From Paenibacillus sp. YN15 (lineage in GTDB: Bacteria > Bacillota > Bacilli > Paenibacillales > NBRC-103111), in NCBI RefSeq assembly GCF_003285005.1, contig NZ_QMFA01000040.1, positions 1-64,000 on the forward strand: a DNA stretch of 64,000 nt, in the 5' to 3' direction. This document shows, one piece after another, positions 25,930-36,900 of the stretch (its first letter is position 1; each line of letters opens with the position of its first letter). The notes below the pieces were generated by a model, which was given only the letters and a program-made list of their open reading frames with translations, was not told the DNA's origin and made no database searches. A program made the position numbers and the translations under genes.

Positions 25930-26765
25930 AAACCAGAAAAAAACTTATTCCTCATTTTATCCTGCTGGTTGCCAGCGCCATTATGATGTATCCCGTATTC
26001 TGGTGGCTGGGCGCCTCCTTTAAAACCAATGATGAGATGCGCTCGCCGAATTTGTTTCCGAAGGTTTTTCACTGGTCCAACTACACGGAGGGATGGATTT
26101 CCGTTCCCAATTATAGCTTTGATGTATTTTATCTGAACAACTTGCAGTTGATCGGCGGCGTTTTATTTACCAGCCTTATCTCCTGCAGTCTGGTTGCCTT
26201 TGCTTTTGCCCGGTTGGATTTTCCGCTGCGGAAGGTTTGGTTTGCAGTGCTGTTGGTGACCCTGATGCTGCCAACCCAGGTTACAATTGTTCCCCAATAC
26301 GTATTGTTCAGCAAGCTGAACTGGATTAATACCTATCTGCCGTTTTATGTGCCCCATTTGCTTGCCGGTGGAGTGGGAGGGCCGTTCTTCATTTACCTGC
26401 TGGTGCAGTTTATCCGCTCCATCCCGAAGGATCTGGACGAATCGGCCAAGATGGATGGCTGCTCCTGGTTCGGCATTTACTGGCGGATTATTATTCCTTT
26501 GACAAGACCGGCGCTGGTGACAGTTATGATCTACTGCTTCCTGTGGAACTGGGACGATTTCTTCGGACAGCTGCTTTATATCAACTCGGTGGATAAATAC
26601 ACCGTCAATTTGGCCCTCAAGCTGTTCATCGACTCCCAAGGGACTATACCGTGGGGGCAGATGCTGGCCATGTCCCTGGTATCCGTGGTACCCGCGGTCA
26701 TCATCTTTTTTCTGGCGCAAAAACATTTTGTCGAAGGGATTGCTTCTGGAGCGTTGAAAGGGTAG
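25926..26765 (+). CDS. Carbohydrate ABC transporter permease, MalG type
   Basis: A 279-residue partner permease. Six helices are predicted, and the EAA-like loop is DESAKMDGCSWFGIYWRIIIPLTRPAL near residue 180 (read as DESAKMDGCS and IYWRIIIPL). The C-terminus FVEGIASGALKG is typical of the CUT1 family. ATGA overlap with the first permease indicates one transcript. A weak stem-loop (26784-26812) follows before the kinase gene. Confidence 0.9.
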   Translation: MKTRKKLIPHFILLVASAIMMYPVFWWLGASFKTNDEMRSPNLFPKVFHWSNYTEGWISVPNYSFDVFYLNNLQLIGGVLFTSLISCSLVAFAFARLDFPLRKVWFAVLLVTLMLPTQVTIVPQYVLFSKLNWINTYLPFYVPHLLAGGVGGPFFIYLLVQFIRSIPKDLDESAKMDGCSWFGIYWRIIIPLTRPALVTVMIYCFLWNWDDFFGQLLYINSVDKYTVNLALKLFIDSQGTIPWGQMLAMSLVSVVPAVIIFFLAQKHFVEGIASGALKG

Positions 26766-26783
26766 ATTAAATAAATACGGGAA

Positions 26784-26812
26784 GGCTGCTGCGGATGCCG
26801 CGGCTTTCTTTG
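26784..26812 (+). terminator. Weak terminator or attenuator before the kinase gene
   Basis: AAGGCtGCtGCGG pairs imperfectly with CCGCgGCtTT, followed by CTTTG. It may lower expression of the regulatory genes relative to the permeases. Confidence 0.4.
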
Positions 26813-26849
26813 CTTTCAAGGATTTCACCGGGACATTGGGGGAATGGGA

Positions 26850-28568
26850 ATGCTGCGGAATCCATTCAAAAATTACCGAATTATTGCGGTTTTTTTCTTC
26901 AGTTCGGCTATTGTGATTGCAATTATGATCGGCATCGTGATTGCAGTCAGCTATTCGGGGACTTCGAATCAAATTGCTAAGAATACGTCATACTTTCAGA
27001 CGAAGCTCTTAAATGAGCTGAGCAAGAAGGTCAGCACCAGCCTGGTGGGCATTGAGCAGACCTCCGGCACCTCGGCTAAAAATCTGGATCTCCTCTATAA
27101 CAGACTCCGGGACGGAGACGCTTATGAGCGATTGCGGGGCGAGTCGGAGCTCCAGAGCCAGCTGAATTATACGGTGTTCGGCATTCCTATCCTGCAGTCC
27201 ATCCACGTGTATTCGGATTACCCGTTTACATCGGAACCTCAGGGCCCTGTAACCTTTTTTAGCATGAGCCAGCTTAATTCGGAACCTTGGTATCCCGGAA
27301 TCGTCGATACCGACAGCGCCTGGCTGGGGGAGCACAAGATTATGTCCAACGGGAGAGAGGAATCGGTCATCAGCTTTGCCCGCAAGGTCCTCAACAACAG
27401 CAACCGTTTCTATAATCTGATGGTGTTCAATATCAAGGTCTCCAGCATTAAATCCTTGGTTTCCACCGAAGATGACCATACGAACATCGCCATTCTTGAT
27501 GCGGCAGGCAGGCTGTTGACCCATTCCGGCGACGGAGCCTTGCTGCAGCATGCCACCGCCACGCTTCAGGGAAGGATGAATGAGCCGGCAGGCTCCTTCC
27601 GTTCCGGGGACGAATTCTATGTCTGGGCCAAATCTCCCGATGCCCAATGGACCATTTTCGAAGCCAGCTCCTGGAGCGTCATGACCAAGGGCAGTACCAG
27701 CATGGCCCAGCTGTTCGTGGTGCTGGGGGTTACGACCATTGCGCTGGTTTTTATGCTGACGCTGTTTTTATCCAGACGCTTCATGAAGCCGATGAATCAG
27801 CTTCTGCGGGCAATGGGGAAATATACTCCGGGAGAAAAGCAGGAGTTGCCCCATGATTACAGCAACGAATTCGGTAAACTGTTCACGGGCTACCGCAAGC
27901 TGACGGAGCGGATCGAGGATTTGTACCTGTCGCTTCACGAGCAGCATGAGCGCCAGCGGAAAGCGGAGCTGAAATCCCTTCAGATGATGATCAATCCCCA
28001 CTTTCTGTACAACACCATGGATCAGATCAATTGGTTTGCCATCGAAGCGGGGCAGCATAAGATCAGCAGCATGCTGTCCCAGGTGGCCGGGATGTTCAGG
28101 CTTGCCCTCTCCAATACGGACAGCCTGGTGACGGTGGATGAAGAAATTAGCCATATCGAGGCGTATCTCAAATTTCAACAGGTGCGTTGGGGGGACAGGC
28201 TTACCTATACTCTTGATGTTCAAAAGGAGGCGGCCAATTGTCTGATGCCGAAAATTTTCCTCCAGCCTTTTATTGAAAATGCGTTTATGCACGGCTTCCA
28301 TGGTGTGCCCGAGGCGGAGATATGCGTAAGCATTCGCCGTAAGGATGAGGGATTGGATGTGAGCATCGTTGATAACGGAAAAGGCTTGAGCCCCGATTGG
28401 AGCAGCAAACCCCGCAAGCGGGGCGGATATGGGCTGCGTAATGTGAAGGAGCGGCTGGAGGCTCTGTTTGGCGAAAATTACAAGCTGGAAATATACAACA
28501 GGCCGGAGGGCGGCGTTCGGGTGGATATCTATTTTCCCACTTCCGAAAAATCGGACCACAAAACCTAG
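26850..28568 (+). CDS. YesM-type sensor histidine kinase
   Basis: A 572-residue membrane kinase. Helix 1 (about 12-36), an extracellular sensing domain (about 37-285), helix 2 (about 288-310), a HAMP-like linker, then the His_kinase domain with NPHFLYNTMDQINW near residue 380, whose His is phosphorylated, and an HATPase with VDNGKGL and GGYGLRNVKERL. The ATG at 26850 is preferred because GGGGG lies seven bases upstream; 26844 is too close. It pairs with the AraC-type regulator just downstream. Confidence 0.9.
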   Translation: MLRNPFKNYRIIAVFFFSSAIVIAIMIGIVIAVSYSGTSNQIAKNTSYFQTKLLNELSKKVSTSLVGIEQTSGTSAKNLDLLYNRLRDGDAYERLRGESELQSQLNYTVFGIPILQSIHVYSDYPFTSEPQGPVTFFSMSQLNSEPWYPGIVDTDSAWLGEHKIMSNGREESVISFARKVLNNSNRFYNLMVFNIKVSSIKSLVSTEDDHTNIAILDAAGRLLTHSGDGALLQHATATLQGRMNEPAGSFRSGDEFYVWAKSPDAQWTIFEASSWSVMTKGSTSMAQLFVVLGVTTIALVFMLTLFLSRRFMKPMNQLLRAMGKYTPGEKQELPHDYSNEFGKLFTGYRKLTERIEDLYLSLHEQHERQRKAELKSLQMMINPHFLYNTMDQINWFAIEAGQHKISSMLSQVAGMFRLALSNTDSLVTVDEEISHIEAYLKFQQVRWGDRLTYTLDVQKEAANCLMPKIFLQPFIENAFMHGFHGVPEAEICVSIRRKDEGLDVSIVDNGKGLSPDWSSKPRKRGGYGLRNVKERLEALFGENYKLEIYNRPEGGVRVDIYFPTSEKSDHKT

Positions 28569-28581
28569 AGGGGGCATCCAT

Positions 28582-30144
28582 ATGTGGAGAATCGCAATTG
28601 TCGACGACGATTTTCAAGTGTTGAGAGGACTTAGGATGATCATTCCCTGGGCGGAGCTGGACGCCGAGTTCGCCGGGGAAGCCATAGACGGGGAGCAGGG
28701 GCTGGAGCTGGTCCGCCGGGAAGAGCCGGATATCGTCATCACCGATCTGTATATGCCCGGCATCAGCGGCATTGAGATGATCGAAAAGCTGCGCGGGGAG
28801 GGTTATCAGGGACGGTTCGTGATTCTGAGCGGGTATACAGATTTTGAATATGCCCGCCAGGCCATCCGATTGGGTGTGGAGGACTACGTGAACAAGCCGA
28901 TAACCGTGGAGCAGATCCGGGATGTTCTGTTCCGGGTTATCAACCGATTGGAGGAACTCTATCTGGAGAAGATGGAGAAGAACGAGCTTCTTCAGTTCGT
29001 TCAGCATTACGAGAAGCAAATCTCCCGGGATCAGCTGGCTTCCTTGCTCAACGGCACCATTCATGCCAGCTCGGCCGAGGTCAAGCTGCCCCCTCCCATG
29101 AGCCGCTGGACGGATCACGATCAACTGGTGGCGGTGCTGGAGGTGGTACGGACGGATCGAGTGGCGAACATTTCCGCGGCAGATTGGCATTTGTTCCGCT
29201 TTGCCATGTCCAATGTGACGAATGAAGTGCTGGAACAGGAATGGAAAGAGTCGGATTTCGTATGGCTGTTTGGTCCCTATTCTGCCATTGTCCTGCATAT
29301 TGACCGGGATGAGGCAGATGAAGCGGTCACCTTGCGCGCCGAGAAGCTGATTGGCACTCTGGTCCGCAATATAATGCAGTATTTGGGGTTGGCGGTCAAG
29401 GTAGCAACAGGGGAAAGAAAAACAAGCTGGATGGAGCTCAAGGTGTCGGCGGATGAGGCCTTTCAGGCCTTAGAGTCGGCCCCGGGGCAATCCCACGGCG
29501 TGGAATTTGTCCGGCGGCTTGCCCAATTGATGCAATCGGGACAAACGGATGGAATGTGGGAGCAAATCCGCGGATACATCAGCCGCCAGGAAGCAGCGGG
29601 CAGCGGAGGCGATTTAAAAGTCTTCTACAAGGTGCTGGCTACGGAAATGTGGACGCTGATTCAATATGCCGCCCAGCAGGCGGGCAAGCCCCTAGGCGAA
29701 GAAGAGGAGAATGTCCAGGCAGAGGTGGCGCAGGCGGAAACCGTCATGAACCAGGCGGATTTGTATGCTTTCCTGCAAGCCAAAGTGAAGCTGATAGGCA
29801 TGAGGAAGGAGCCGCCCATCGGCCGCAAGCATAAGGCGGCGGTAGATTTCATGATGTCCTATATCCACGAGCATTATGCGGAGGATCTTACCCTGGACGA
29901 TCTGGCAGGCCAGCTGTTTATCTCCAAAAATTACTTGAACCAGCTCTTCAAGAAGGTGACGGGAGAAACCTTCATGAACTACGTCATCCGCGTAAGGCTG
30001 GAGAAGGCCAAGGCGCTTCTGCTGGAGGGAAACCTTCTGATTTACGAGGTGGCGGAAAGGGTGGGCTACCAAAATGTTCCCTATTTCAGCACCTTGTTTA
30101 AGAAATATTGCGGGATGAACCCCAGCGATATATTGAAAAAGTGA
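28582..30144 (+). CDS. YesN-type response regulator, AraC family
   Basis: A 520-residue regulator. Receiver domain residues 1-120 with IVDDD near residue 5, the phosphorylatable Asp in VITDLYMPGISG near residue 55 and a Lys in VNKPITV. A middle region of unknown fold, then an AraC double helix-turn-helix in the last 100 residues (FISKNYLNQLFKKVTGETF and VAERVGYQNVPYFSTLFKKY). It should activate the sugar transport and glycosidase genes. The ATG at 28582 follows GAGGGGG; the longer frame overlaps the kinase gene. Confidence 0.92.
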   Translation: MWRIAIVDDDFQVLRGLRMIIPWAELDAEFAGEAIDGEQGLELVRREEPDIVITDLYMPGISGIEMIEKLRGEGYQGRFVILSGYTDFEYARQAIRLGVEDYVNKPITVEQIRDVLFRVINRLEELYLEKMEKNELLQFVQHYEKQISRDQLASLLNGTIHASSAEVKLPPPMSRWTDHDQLVAVLEVVRTDRVANISAADWHLFRFAMSNVTNEVLEQEWKESDFVWLFGPYSAIVLHIDRDEADEAVTLRAEKLIGTLVRNIMQYLGLAVKVATGERKTSWMELKVSADEAFQALESAPGQSHGVEFVRRLAQLMQSGQTDGMWEQIRGYISRQEAAGSGGDLKVFYKVLATEMWTLIQYAAQQAGKPLGEEEENVQAEVAQAETVMNQADLYAFLQAKVKLIGMRKEPPIGRKHKAAVDFMMSYIHEHYAEDLTLDDLAGQLFISKNYLNQLFKKVTGETFMNYVIRVRLEKAKALLLEGNLLIYEVAERVGYQNVPYFSTLFKKYCGMNPSDILKK

Positions 30145-30264
30145 AATGGGCAGGCCTTTTGTATCCAATACTGAAAGAGAATTGTTCGATCCTCTCCTAG
30201 ACCGGAAACCCGTTCAGCGATACGATTAACTTGAAAATTCGTTCACACGAGAGGGGAAAAAACG

Positions 30265-31593
30265 ATGAAAAAGACGTTATTCACTGCTGCGCTTTCATTG
30301 GCTGTTACCGCTTCCTTGACCGCATGCGGAGGAAATTCCGGGGATAGCGCCAAGCCTGGGAATTCCGCTCAGCCGTCCGCTTCGCAGCAGCCTGCCGAAA
30401 CGGCCAAAGCCTCCAATGAGCCGGTTAAGCTGCGCATCGCCTGGTGGGGTTCCCAGGAGCGTCATGATGCCACGCAAAAGGCGCTGGCCCAGTATACGCA
30501 GCTCCATCCCAATGTAACCTTTGAAAGCGAATTCTCGGGCTGGGACGGTTATTTTGACAAGCTGGGCGTCCAATTTTCCGCCAAGAACGCTCCGGATATT
30601 ATCCAAATGGATGCCGCTTATTTAAATGAGTATGTGGGACGCAATATGGTTGCGGATCTGGGCAGCATCAATGTGGCGGACATGGACAAGGCGCTGATCG
30701 AGTCCGGCAAAATCAACGGTAAACTGTATGCCATGCCCCTTGGAAGCGCTGCGTTCGGCATGGTTTACGACAAAACGGTGATCGAAAAGCTTGGATTAAG
30801 CGTTCCCGCCTGGGACTGGACCTGGGATGATTATTATAAGTTCGGCGAGGAAGCCAAAGCCAAGCTCGGAAAAGACAAATATGTGTTTGTGGACCAAAGC
30901 TCCGACCTGTATGATTACACGGCTTACCAGTTGAGCCAAGGCAAGGGCCAAGTATTCACGGACAATAAGCTTACCATTGACAAGAATACATGGCTTGCAT
31001 ACATGAATAAGCAAACAGAGATGAGAAAGGCTGGAATCGTCACCCCGGCGGATATGACCACTACGGACAAGGAGCTGGACCCCAAGCAGGATAATGTGGT
31101 GAATGGCAACGCCATTGCCCGCCATATTTTCTCCAACCAGGTCGGTTCCATCAATGCCCTGAAGCCGGATGCCTTCGGCTTTACTACCTTGCCGAAGGGA
31201 TCGCAAACGGGAGGCTGGCTGAAGCCGGGCATGTTCTGGAGCGTCAATGCCAGCTCCAAGCAGTTGGAAGAAGCGAAGAAGTTTGTCGATTGGTTCATCA
31301 ATGATCAGGAAGCGGGCAAAACCCTCGGCTTGACCCGCGGAATTCCCGGCAACTCAAAGGTCGTAAGCATGCTGCAGCCCAACTTTAGCGCAACGGATAA
31401 AGTATCCATGGACTTTATCAACAAAGTGGCTCCCAGCGCGCAAAAATTTGTGGCCGAGCCTCAAGGCTGGGGCAACTTCAAGAAGGACTACAAGACCATC
31501 GTGGAAAAAATTATGTTCAACAAGGCCACTCCCGAGCAAGCTTACGATGAGCTGATGAAAAAAGCGAAGGAATACGATTCAGGCATCCAATAA
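30265..31593 (+). CDS. Carbohydrate-binding lipoprotein (ABC solute-binding family 1)
   Basis: A 442-residue extracellular binding protein. Signal peptide with lipobox LTAC (Cys21), then a Ser/Gly/Pro-rich tether and the family 1 fold starting at VKLRIAWWGSQERHD. It feeds the two permeases at 24970-26765, although the two regulatory genes lie between them. AGAGGGGAAAA precedes the ATG. A strong terminator follows at 31603, giving it high independent expression as is common for binding proteins. Confidence 0.9.
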   Translation: MKKTLFTAALSLAVTASLTACGGNSGDSAKPGNSAQPSASQQPAETAKASNEPVKLRIAWWGSQERHDATQKALAQYTQLHPNVTFESEFSGWDGYFDKLGVQFSAKNAPDIIQMDAAYLNEYVGRNMVADLGSINVADMDKALIESGKINGKLYAMPLGSAAFGMVYDKTVIEKLGLSVPAWDWTWDDYYKFGEEAKAKLGKDKYVFVDQSSDLYDYTAYQLSQGKGQVFTDNKLTIDKNTWLAYMNKQTEMRKAGIVTPADMTTTDKELDPKQDNVVNGNAIARHIFSNQVGSINALKPDAFGFTTLPKGSQTGGWLKPGMFWSVNASSKQLEEAKKFVDWFINDQEAGKTLGLTRGIPGNSKVVSMLQPNFSATDKVSMDFINKVAPSAQKFVAEPQGWGNFKKDYKTIVEKIMFNKATPEQAYDELMKKAKEYDSGIQ

Positions 31594-31602
31594 CAAAATC
31601 CG

Positions 31603-31646
31603 CAACCGTGGCGCAGCCTTGCAGGGCATAGCGCCACGGTTGTTTT
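31603..31646 (+). terminator. Binding-protein gene terminator
   Basis: Perfect 12-bp stem CAACCGTGGCGC/GCGCCACGGTTG followed by TTTT. Confidence 0.85.
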
Positions 31647-31668
31647 GGGAAAGGCAGGACGGTCAATT

Positions 31669-33750
31669 TTGGAACAGAATAATTCTGTCATGATGAAATT
31701 GGGCGGCACGGTCCGCATTTGCGCGCCCCATACCTTGAGCTCTCCGGTGCGCCATGCTTTGGACATGCTGATCCGGGATATGAATACGGTGCTGGGCCAT
31801 GAGCCGTTGACGGGGAATGATCCGGGAGCAGCGGATATCATCATCCGCTACGCGGAGGAGGAGGACAATTGCGAAGCGCGTCCGGAAGCCTTCGTGCTTC
31901 GGTTCCGGGCGGATGGGAATCGGGTTTGGCTTACGGTGGCGGCCAGCGACGATCTGGGACTGGTTTACGGCATCCTCCATATCAGCCGGGCTTATCTGGG
32001 TATTCAGCCCTTCTGGTTCTGGGCGGATCAGACGGTTCCGGCCCGCAGCTTCGTCGAAGTTCCTTGCGAGGATTATGAAGCTCCGGCGCCCAAAGTAAGA
32101 TTCAGAGGCTGGTTTGTCAATGATGAGGTATGCCTGATCGGCTGGAAGGAGCCTTATCCCCCGTCCAGGGAGGTATGGCTGCCCGTATTCGAGGCATTGC
32201 TCCGCTCCGGCGGCAATATGGTGATTCCGGGCACCGATCTGCCCAAAACCGGTGTTCATCTGGCGTTAGCCGCCGAGATGGGGCTGTGGATCACCCATCA
32301 CCATGCCGAGCCCCTGGGAGCGGAGATGTTCCTGCGGGCGTATCCCGGCAAAAGGGCCAGCTACAAGGATGAGCCGGAGCTGTTCGAGCGGCTTTGGCGC
32401 GAGGCTATCGAGAAGCAGCGGTATCACAAGGTACTGTGGGTGCTGTCCTTTCGCGGACAGGGGGACAAGCCCTTCTGGGAGAACGACCCAAGCTTCGATA
32501 CGCCGGAGAAGCGGGGGGCCATGATCAGCCGGGTAATCCGCAGGCAGTATGACATGATTGCGGAGAAGGTAGAGAAGCCGGTATGCTGTGTGGCTCTGTA
32601 CGGAGAAATTTCCGAGCTGTATAAGGGAGGGCATATCGATCTTCCGCCGGATGTGATCCAGATTTGGGCAGATAACGGCTACGGCAAGATGGTATCCCGG
32701 AGGCACGGCAACCTGAATCTGCGCATTCCGGCTTTGCCTGACAACCGTGTTTCCGGCAAACACGGCATCTACTATCATGTAACCTTCCATGACTTGCAGG
32801 CGTCGAACCATCTGACCATGTTCCAAGGCCCGGCCGGCTTCCTGAGGCAGGAGCTTCAAAGCGCATTCGATGCGGGCGCCACTGAATATCTTCTGGTGAA
32901 CAGCGGCAATATCCGCCCCCATGTGTATACCCTTGATCTGGTCCAAACCATGTGGAATGAAGGCGGACTGGACCCGGATAAGCATCTCCGCCAGTTCGTC
33001 GAAAGCTACTATGGCGGACATCATGAGGAGATTGCCGAATTGTACCGGAGCTATGCGGATGCCTCCATCCCTTATGGCCCCCATACGGATGATCTGGCCG
33101 GTGAAGAGTTCTATCATCATCCCGCCCGGAGAATAATCGGACATTGGCTTCAGGGCAAGATGGGCTCACCGGACGAGGGGCTCTTCTGGGCAACCGGCAA
33201 GCTTCCCTTTCTGGAGCAGGTTCGCTGGTTTGAAGAACGCTGCGCGGCAGGACAGAAAGCTTGGGCCGATTGGCTAACCCATTGCGAGAAGCTTATGGAC
33301 AGACTTGCGGAGGACGACAAGCGCCGGGTGGCTGACCACCTGAGATTCCACGGGGTGCTGCACCAATCCGGGGCGGAGGGCTTCATGTGGCTTTGCCGTT
33401 CTTTTGCCGCATACTGCGGGCAATTGTACCCGCAGGCCTTTGTACTCGCCTCCCAATCCATGTGGGCATACAGCCGCGGACTTCAGGCGCTGCGGGATGC
33501 CGAGCATGGGAAATGGGAACGGTTCTACAGCGCCGACTGGCTGACCAATATCGAAAGCACCGTGAGCAACGTGGACACTCTGCGGCGGTTTTTGCGCATG
33601 CACGGCGATAGCCCCGATTTTTTCCTGTGGTACAAGGAATATTTGATGCCGGAAACGGAGAAATACATCTATCTGGAGAATACGCACCGCAACCCGCTGT
33701 CTGACGATGAACTGGCGGCGAGGCTGAAGGATTGTTTCAAAAGCGGGTAA
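31669..33750 (+). CDS. GH115-like glycosidase (alpha-glucuronidase family)
   Basis: About 693 residues. The order of motifs fits glycoside hydrolase family 115, which removes (methyl)glucuronic acid from xylan: VRFRGWFVNDE, ITHHHAEPLG, LWREAIEKQRYHKVLWVLSFRGQGDKPFW (read in pieces) and GIYYHVTFHDLQASNH. It lacks a signal peptide, so it would act on imported oligosaccharides. The sequence is divergent; substrate unproven. The frame starts at a TTG inside the preceding terminator (31645), which is not credible; TTG at 31669 has GGCAGGA ten bases upstream, and ATG at 31690 is the alternative. Confidence 0.7.
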   Translation: MEQNNSVMMKLGGTVRICAPHTLSSPVRHALDMLIRDMNTVLGHEPLTGNDPGAADIIIRYAEEEDNCEARPEAFVLRFRADGNRVWLTVAASDDLGLVYGILHISRAYLGIQPFWFWADQTVPARSFVEVPCEDYEAPAPKVRFRGWFVNDEVCLIGWKEPYPPSREVWLPVFEALLRSGGNMVIPGTDLPKTGVHLALAAEMGLWITHHHAEPLGAEMFLRAYPGKRASYKDEPELFERLWREAIEKQRYHKVLWVLSFRGQGDKPFWENDPSFDTPEKRGAMISRVIRRQYDMIAEKVEKPVCCVALYGEISELYKGGHIDLPPDVIQIWADNGYGKMVSRRHGNLNLRIPALPDNRVSGKHGIYYHVTFHDLQASNHLTMFQGPAGFLRQELQSAFDAGATEYLLVNSGNIRPHVYTLDLVQTMWNEGGLDPDKHLRQFVESYYGGHHEEIAELYRSYADASIPYGPHTDDLAGEEFYHHPARRIIGHWLQGKMGSPDEGLFWATGKLPFLEQVRWFEERCAAGQKAWADWLTHCEKLMDRLAEDDKRRVADHLRFHGVLHQSGAEGFMWLCRSFAAYCGQLYPQAFVLASQSMWAYSRGLQALRDAEHGKWERFYSADWLTNIESTVSNVDTLRRFLRMHGDSPDFFLWYKEYLMPETEKYIYLENTHRNPLSDDELAARLKDCFKSG

Positions 33751-33758
33751 ATTTAGAT

Positions 33759-33796
33759 AACGGATGGCGTCCTTTGACGCCGTCCGTTTATTTTTG
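33759..33796 (+). terminator. GH115-like gene terminator
   Basis: AACGGATGGCGT pairs with ACGCCGTCCGTT (one mismatch), followed by TATTTTTG. Confidence 0.8.
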
Positions 33797-33882
33797 AGTT
33801 TTTTGGAGTTGGGAAGGGGGCAGTTTTCTTCTTCACAATGTTTTTTGTTCTTTAGTGAAAGATTCCAGTTCAATCGTCTACT

Positions 33883-33911
33883 TTTAATTTGCAAAAAAAT
33901 GAAACTATAAT
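33883..33911 (+). promoter_or_regulatory. Promoter of the SLH/beta-helix gene
   Basis: TTTAAT (33883-33888), 17-bp spacer, TATAAT (33906-33911). It lies in an AT-rich stretch, with a leader of about 60 nt. Confidence 0.5.
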
Positions 33912-33976
33912 GGGGCGTACACTTGATAGTTCTGGGAATTTGTTTCGTAAATTATTGTAGATGGGAGTGTTGAATT

Positions 33977-36900
33977 TTGAAAAGGGCTTTATACGGTTTC
34001 TTTCTGTTCTTGTTTTGTTTTGGCATATCTCTAACGTCTTCTTCCGGCAACCTGGTGCTGGCCGCAGATGACGCATTCTTCCTTAAGGAGGATTTCAACT
34101 ACAGCGCAGGCACCTACAGCAATGCCGCCAGTTTGGGAACGGCCTGGACAGTCTATAACCAAGACGACAAAGGCATTGTGGAAGTCAAGGAAGAAAGCGG
34201 CGGCAATAAATATTTGCATTTGCAAAACTATAAGGATGCAAGCAATAAAGGAAAGGTAAGCGTATACAACAACGCGCCGTTGAGCCAGCAAACAGGAACT
34301 GTCACCGCGGAGCTTCGTGTACGGCGAGCTGTTGGCGTGAAGGCATCGAATACTTATCCGGAGCTGCGCATCTTCAACAGCAAAAGCTTATTCAGCACCT
34401 CATTGGGTTCATGGGACCAAAACAGGCCCAACGCCGGGGTTGTGGCAATCAGCGAAGGATTCTGGACGATTAACAACACCTACTATAGCAGCACTCCACA
34501 GGGGAACCATAAAAACTCCGGTGCAGTCATGGAAGCGGACAAATGGTACAATCTAACCCTCGTAGGCAACCTGAGTACCAAAAAATATGATTTTTATGTG
34601 GACGGCAAGCTGTACCAGAAGAACGAGTCTATGCGCGAATATGCAAGCTCCGGCAGCACTGTCGATTGGTTTGCCGTCATGGCTCTCCAGATTCTGGATA
34701 CCAGCGCGAACGCAGACATTGATTTCGATTATCTTTATGTATATGGCGGTCAACCCCGCATGAACGCCGCTGCAAGCGGTATAACGGCAACGGATGGCAG
34801 CGCTGCAGTCGCTTTAACCTATGATGCCGGCACCAAAACTTACAGTGCCGTCAATGTCACAGCCGAGTCTGTTGCGTTGACGGTCAGCCCTTATGCCCAA
34901 AGTACAAACAGCGTGGGGAAAAATGAGTCCCTTGCCGTCACGGGTGTGAGCATCAACGGACAAGCGGCGGAAAAGATCAGTGATACGGCATACACCGCCA
35001 CTGTTAGCCTTGTGGATGGAGTAAACACTATTCCGGTGGTTCTCGCAGCGGCCGACGGGCAGACAACGGAGACCTACTCTGTCAAACTCACTAAATCTCA
35101 GATTTCCAACCCCCATACTGCTCCCAGGGCTTATTATGTAAGCAATGATGGCAATGACAGCAACCCCGGAACCGAAGACCAGCCCTGGAAAACGATTGAA
35201 CGGGTTAATATGGACACCTACATACCCGGGGACAGCATTCTTTTCAAGGCAGGGGATATTTGGGAGGACGCAGCTCTGGCACCCAAGGGCTCAGGCACGG
35301 CCGACGCGCCTATCACCGTCGGCAAATACGGTGAAGGCAAACGGCCTTATTTGAAGGGCAATGGCAGAACCTACGATGATCCCTATTTTGATGATAGTGT
35401 GAAGGATAATTATAAGGATGCCAACGGCAACACTCAAACGGCCTACTTAAACAAAAATGTGGGCAATGTTATCCGGTTGCACAACCAACAGCATTGGACC
35501 ATTCAAGACCTGGAGATTTCCAATATGGTGGCGGGCTTTACCGGTACGCGGGACGACTCGGAGGGCGGAAACGGCAGCAAGCTGCGGGATCTCCGCGGCA
35601 TCCATATTACTGGCGACAACGGCCAGGAGCTCACTGGTTTTACTCTCCAACGCTTGTACATTCATGATGTCACCGGTTTTGTCAGGTGGATTGGCGGTAA
35701 TTTTGCCTACCCTGGCATCATCGGCAGAGGCGGTTGGAATGTATCCAAACGCACCGGCGGCATTCTGATGGAAACGATGCTGGGCGATGGCGTACATCCC
35801 ACCACGTTTAAGGATGTAACCTTGCAGGATAACCGGCTGGATAACAACTCCTTCGGCGGCTTCACCATCAAACAATGGAGCAAGGATTCTCTGAGCATTG
35901 GCAACGGCGGCACCGCAAAGAATGACTGGGCTGCCCGAAGCACCAATCTACCGCCGGAATATTATGATCCCCAATGGGCGCCCCATACCAACATCAAGGT
36001 GCTTAATAATACCATTGACCAGGGCGGCTCCGATTACGCCAACAACGGAATTTACATCACCAGCTCCAGAGGTGTGCTGGTTGAAGGCAATACCATCCGC
36101 AATCCTGGTGTCTGCGGGATAGAGCTTTACTATGTTGACGACGGGATCATTCAGAAAAACGAGGTGTGGGGCTCTCAACGGAAGGCAGGCGGCGGAGATT
36201 CCAACGCCATCGACCCGGATGGCTGGACTTCGGACATCATCGTCCAATACAATTTCGTACATGACAACGGCGATGGTATCCTCTTTTGCGGATTTTCGTA
36301 CAACTCGGTCATTTTCCGGTACAACCTGATTAAGGACAACAACGAAATCGTCTTGCGGGACTCTGTGGGCGACGGGTTGATTCAGATCTACAATAATGTA
36401 ATCTACCAAGATAAGAAAACGCCCAATACGTTCATCAATAGCGGGGGCGGCAGCAATGACCAATGGTATATCCGGAATAATGTATTCTACAGCACCAATC
36501 CAATCTCTTCCGATAAATTTACCGGATCTTCAAACGTCAGCTATGGCACAAGCAACTCCAATCACTTTTACAACGTTGCACCCCCCAGCAAGTTAGGCGG
36601 TGTTTACCGGTCCGGAGACCCGCTGTTTGCCGGTCCTGCCCCTTCTGGATACGACATTCTGCCCAATAACGGGGAGCACATGCCGCCTCACCTGGACTGG
36701 AGCGCATTGAAGCCGAAGGCCGGATCGCCGCTTATCGGCAACGGTGTATCCTATGGGCACATGGCCAGCGAAATCAATGTCCAGCCTAACGGATTGGACG
36801 CCGCCGGTGTTCAGGTAGGAAGCCAGCCCAGCATCGGGCTGTTTGAAGTCGCCTATGACGGTACCCTAGCGGGGGTGGTTACCAATGCGTATGGTGAACT

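Noticed and set aside
30225-30245. Possible catabolite-responsive element before the sugar-binding gene
   Set aside because: TGAAAATTCGTTCA lacks the central CG of the cre consensus.
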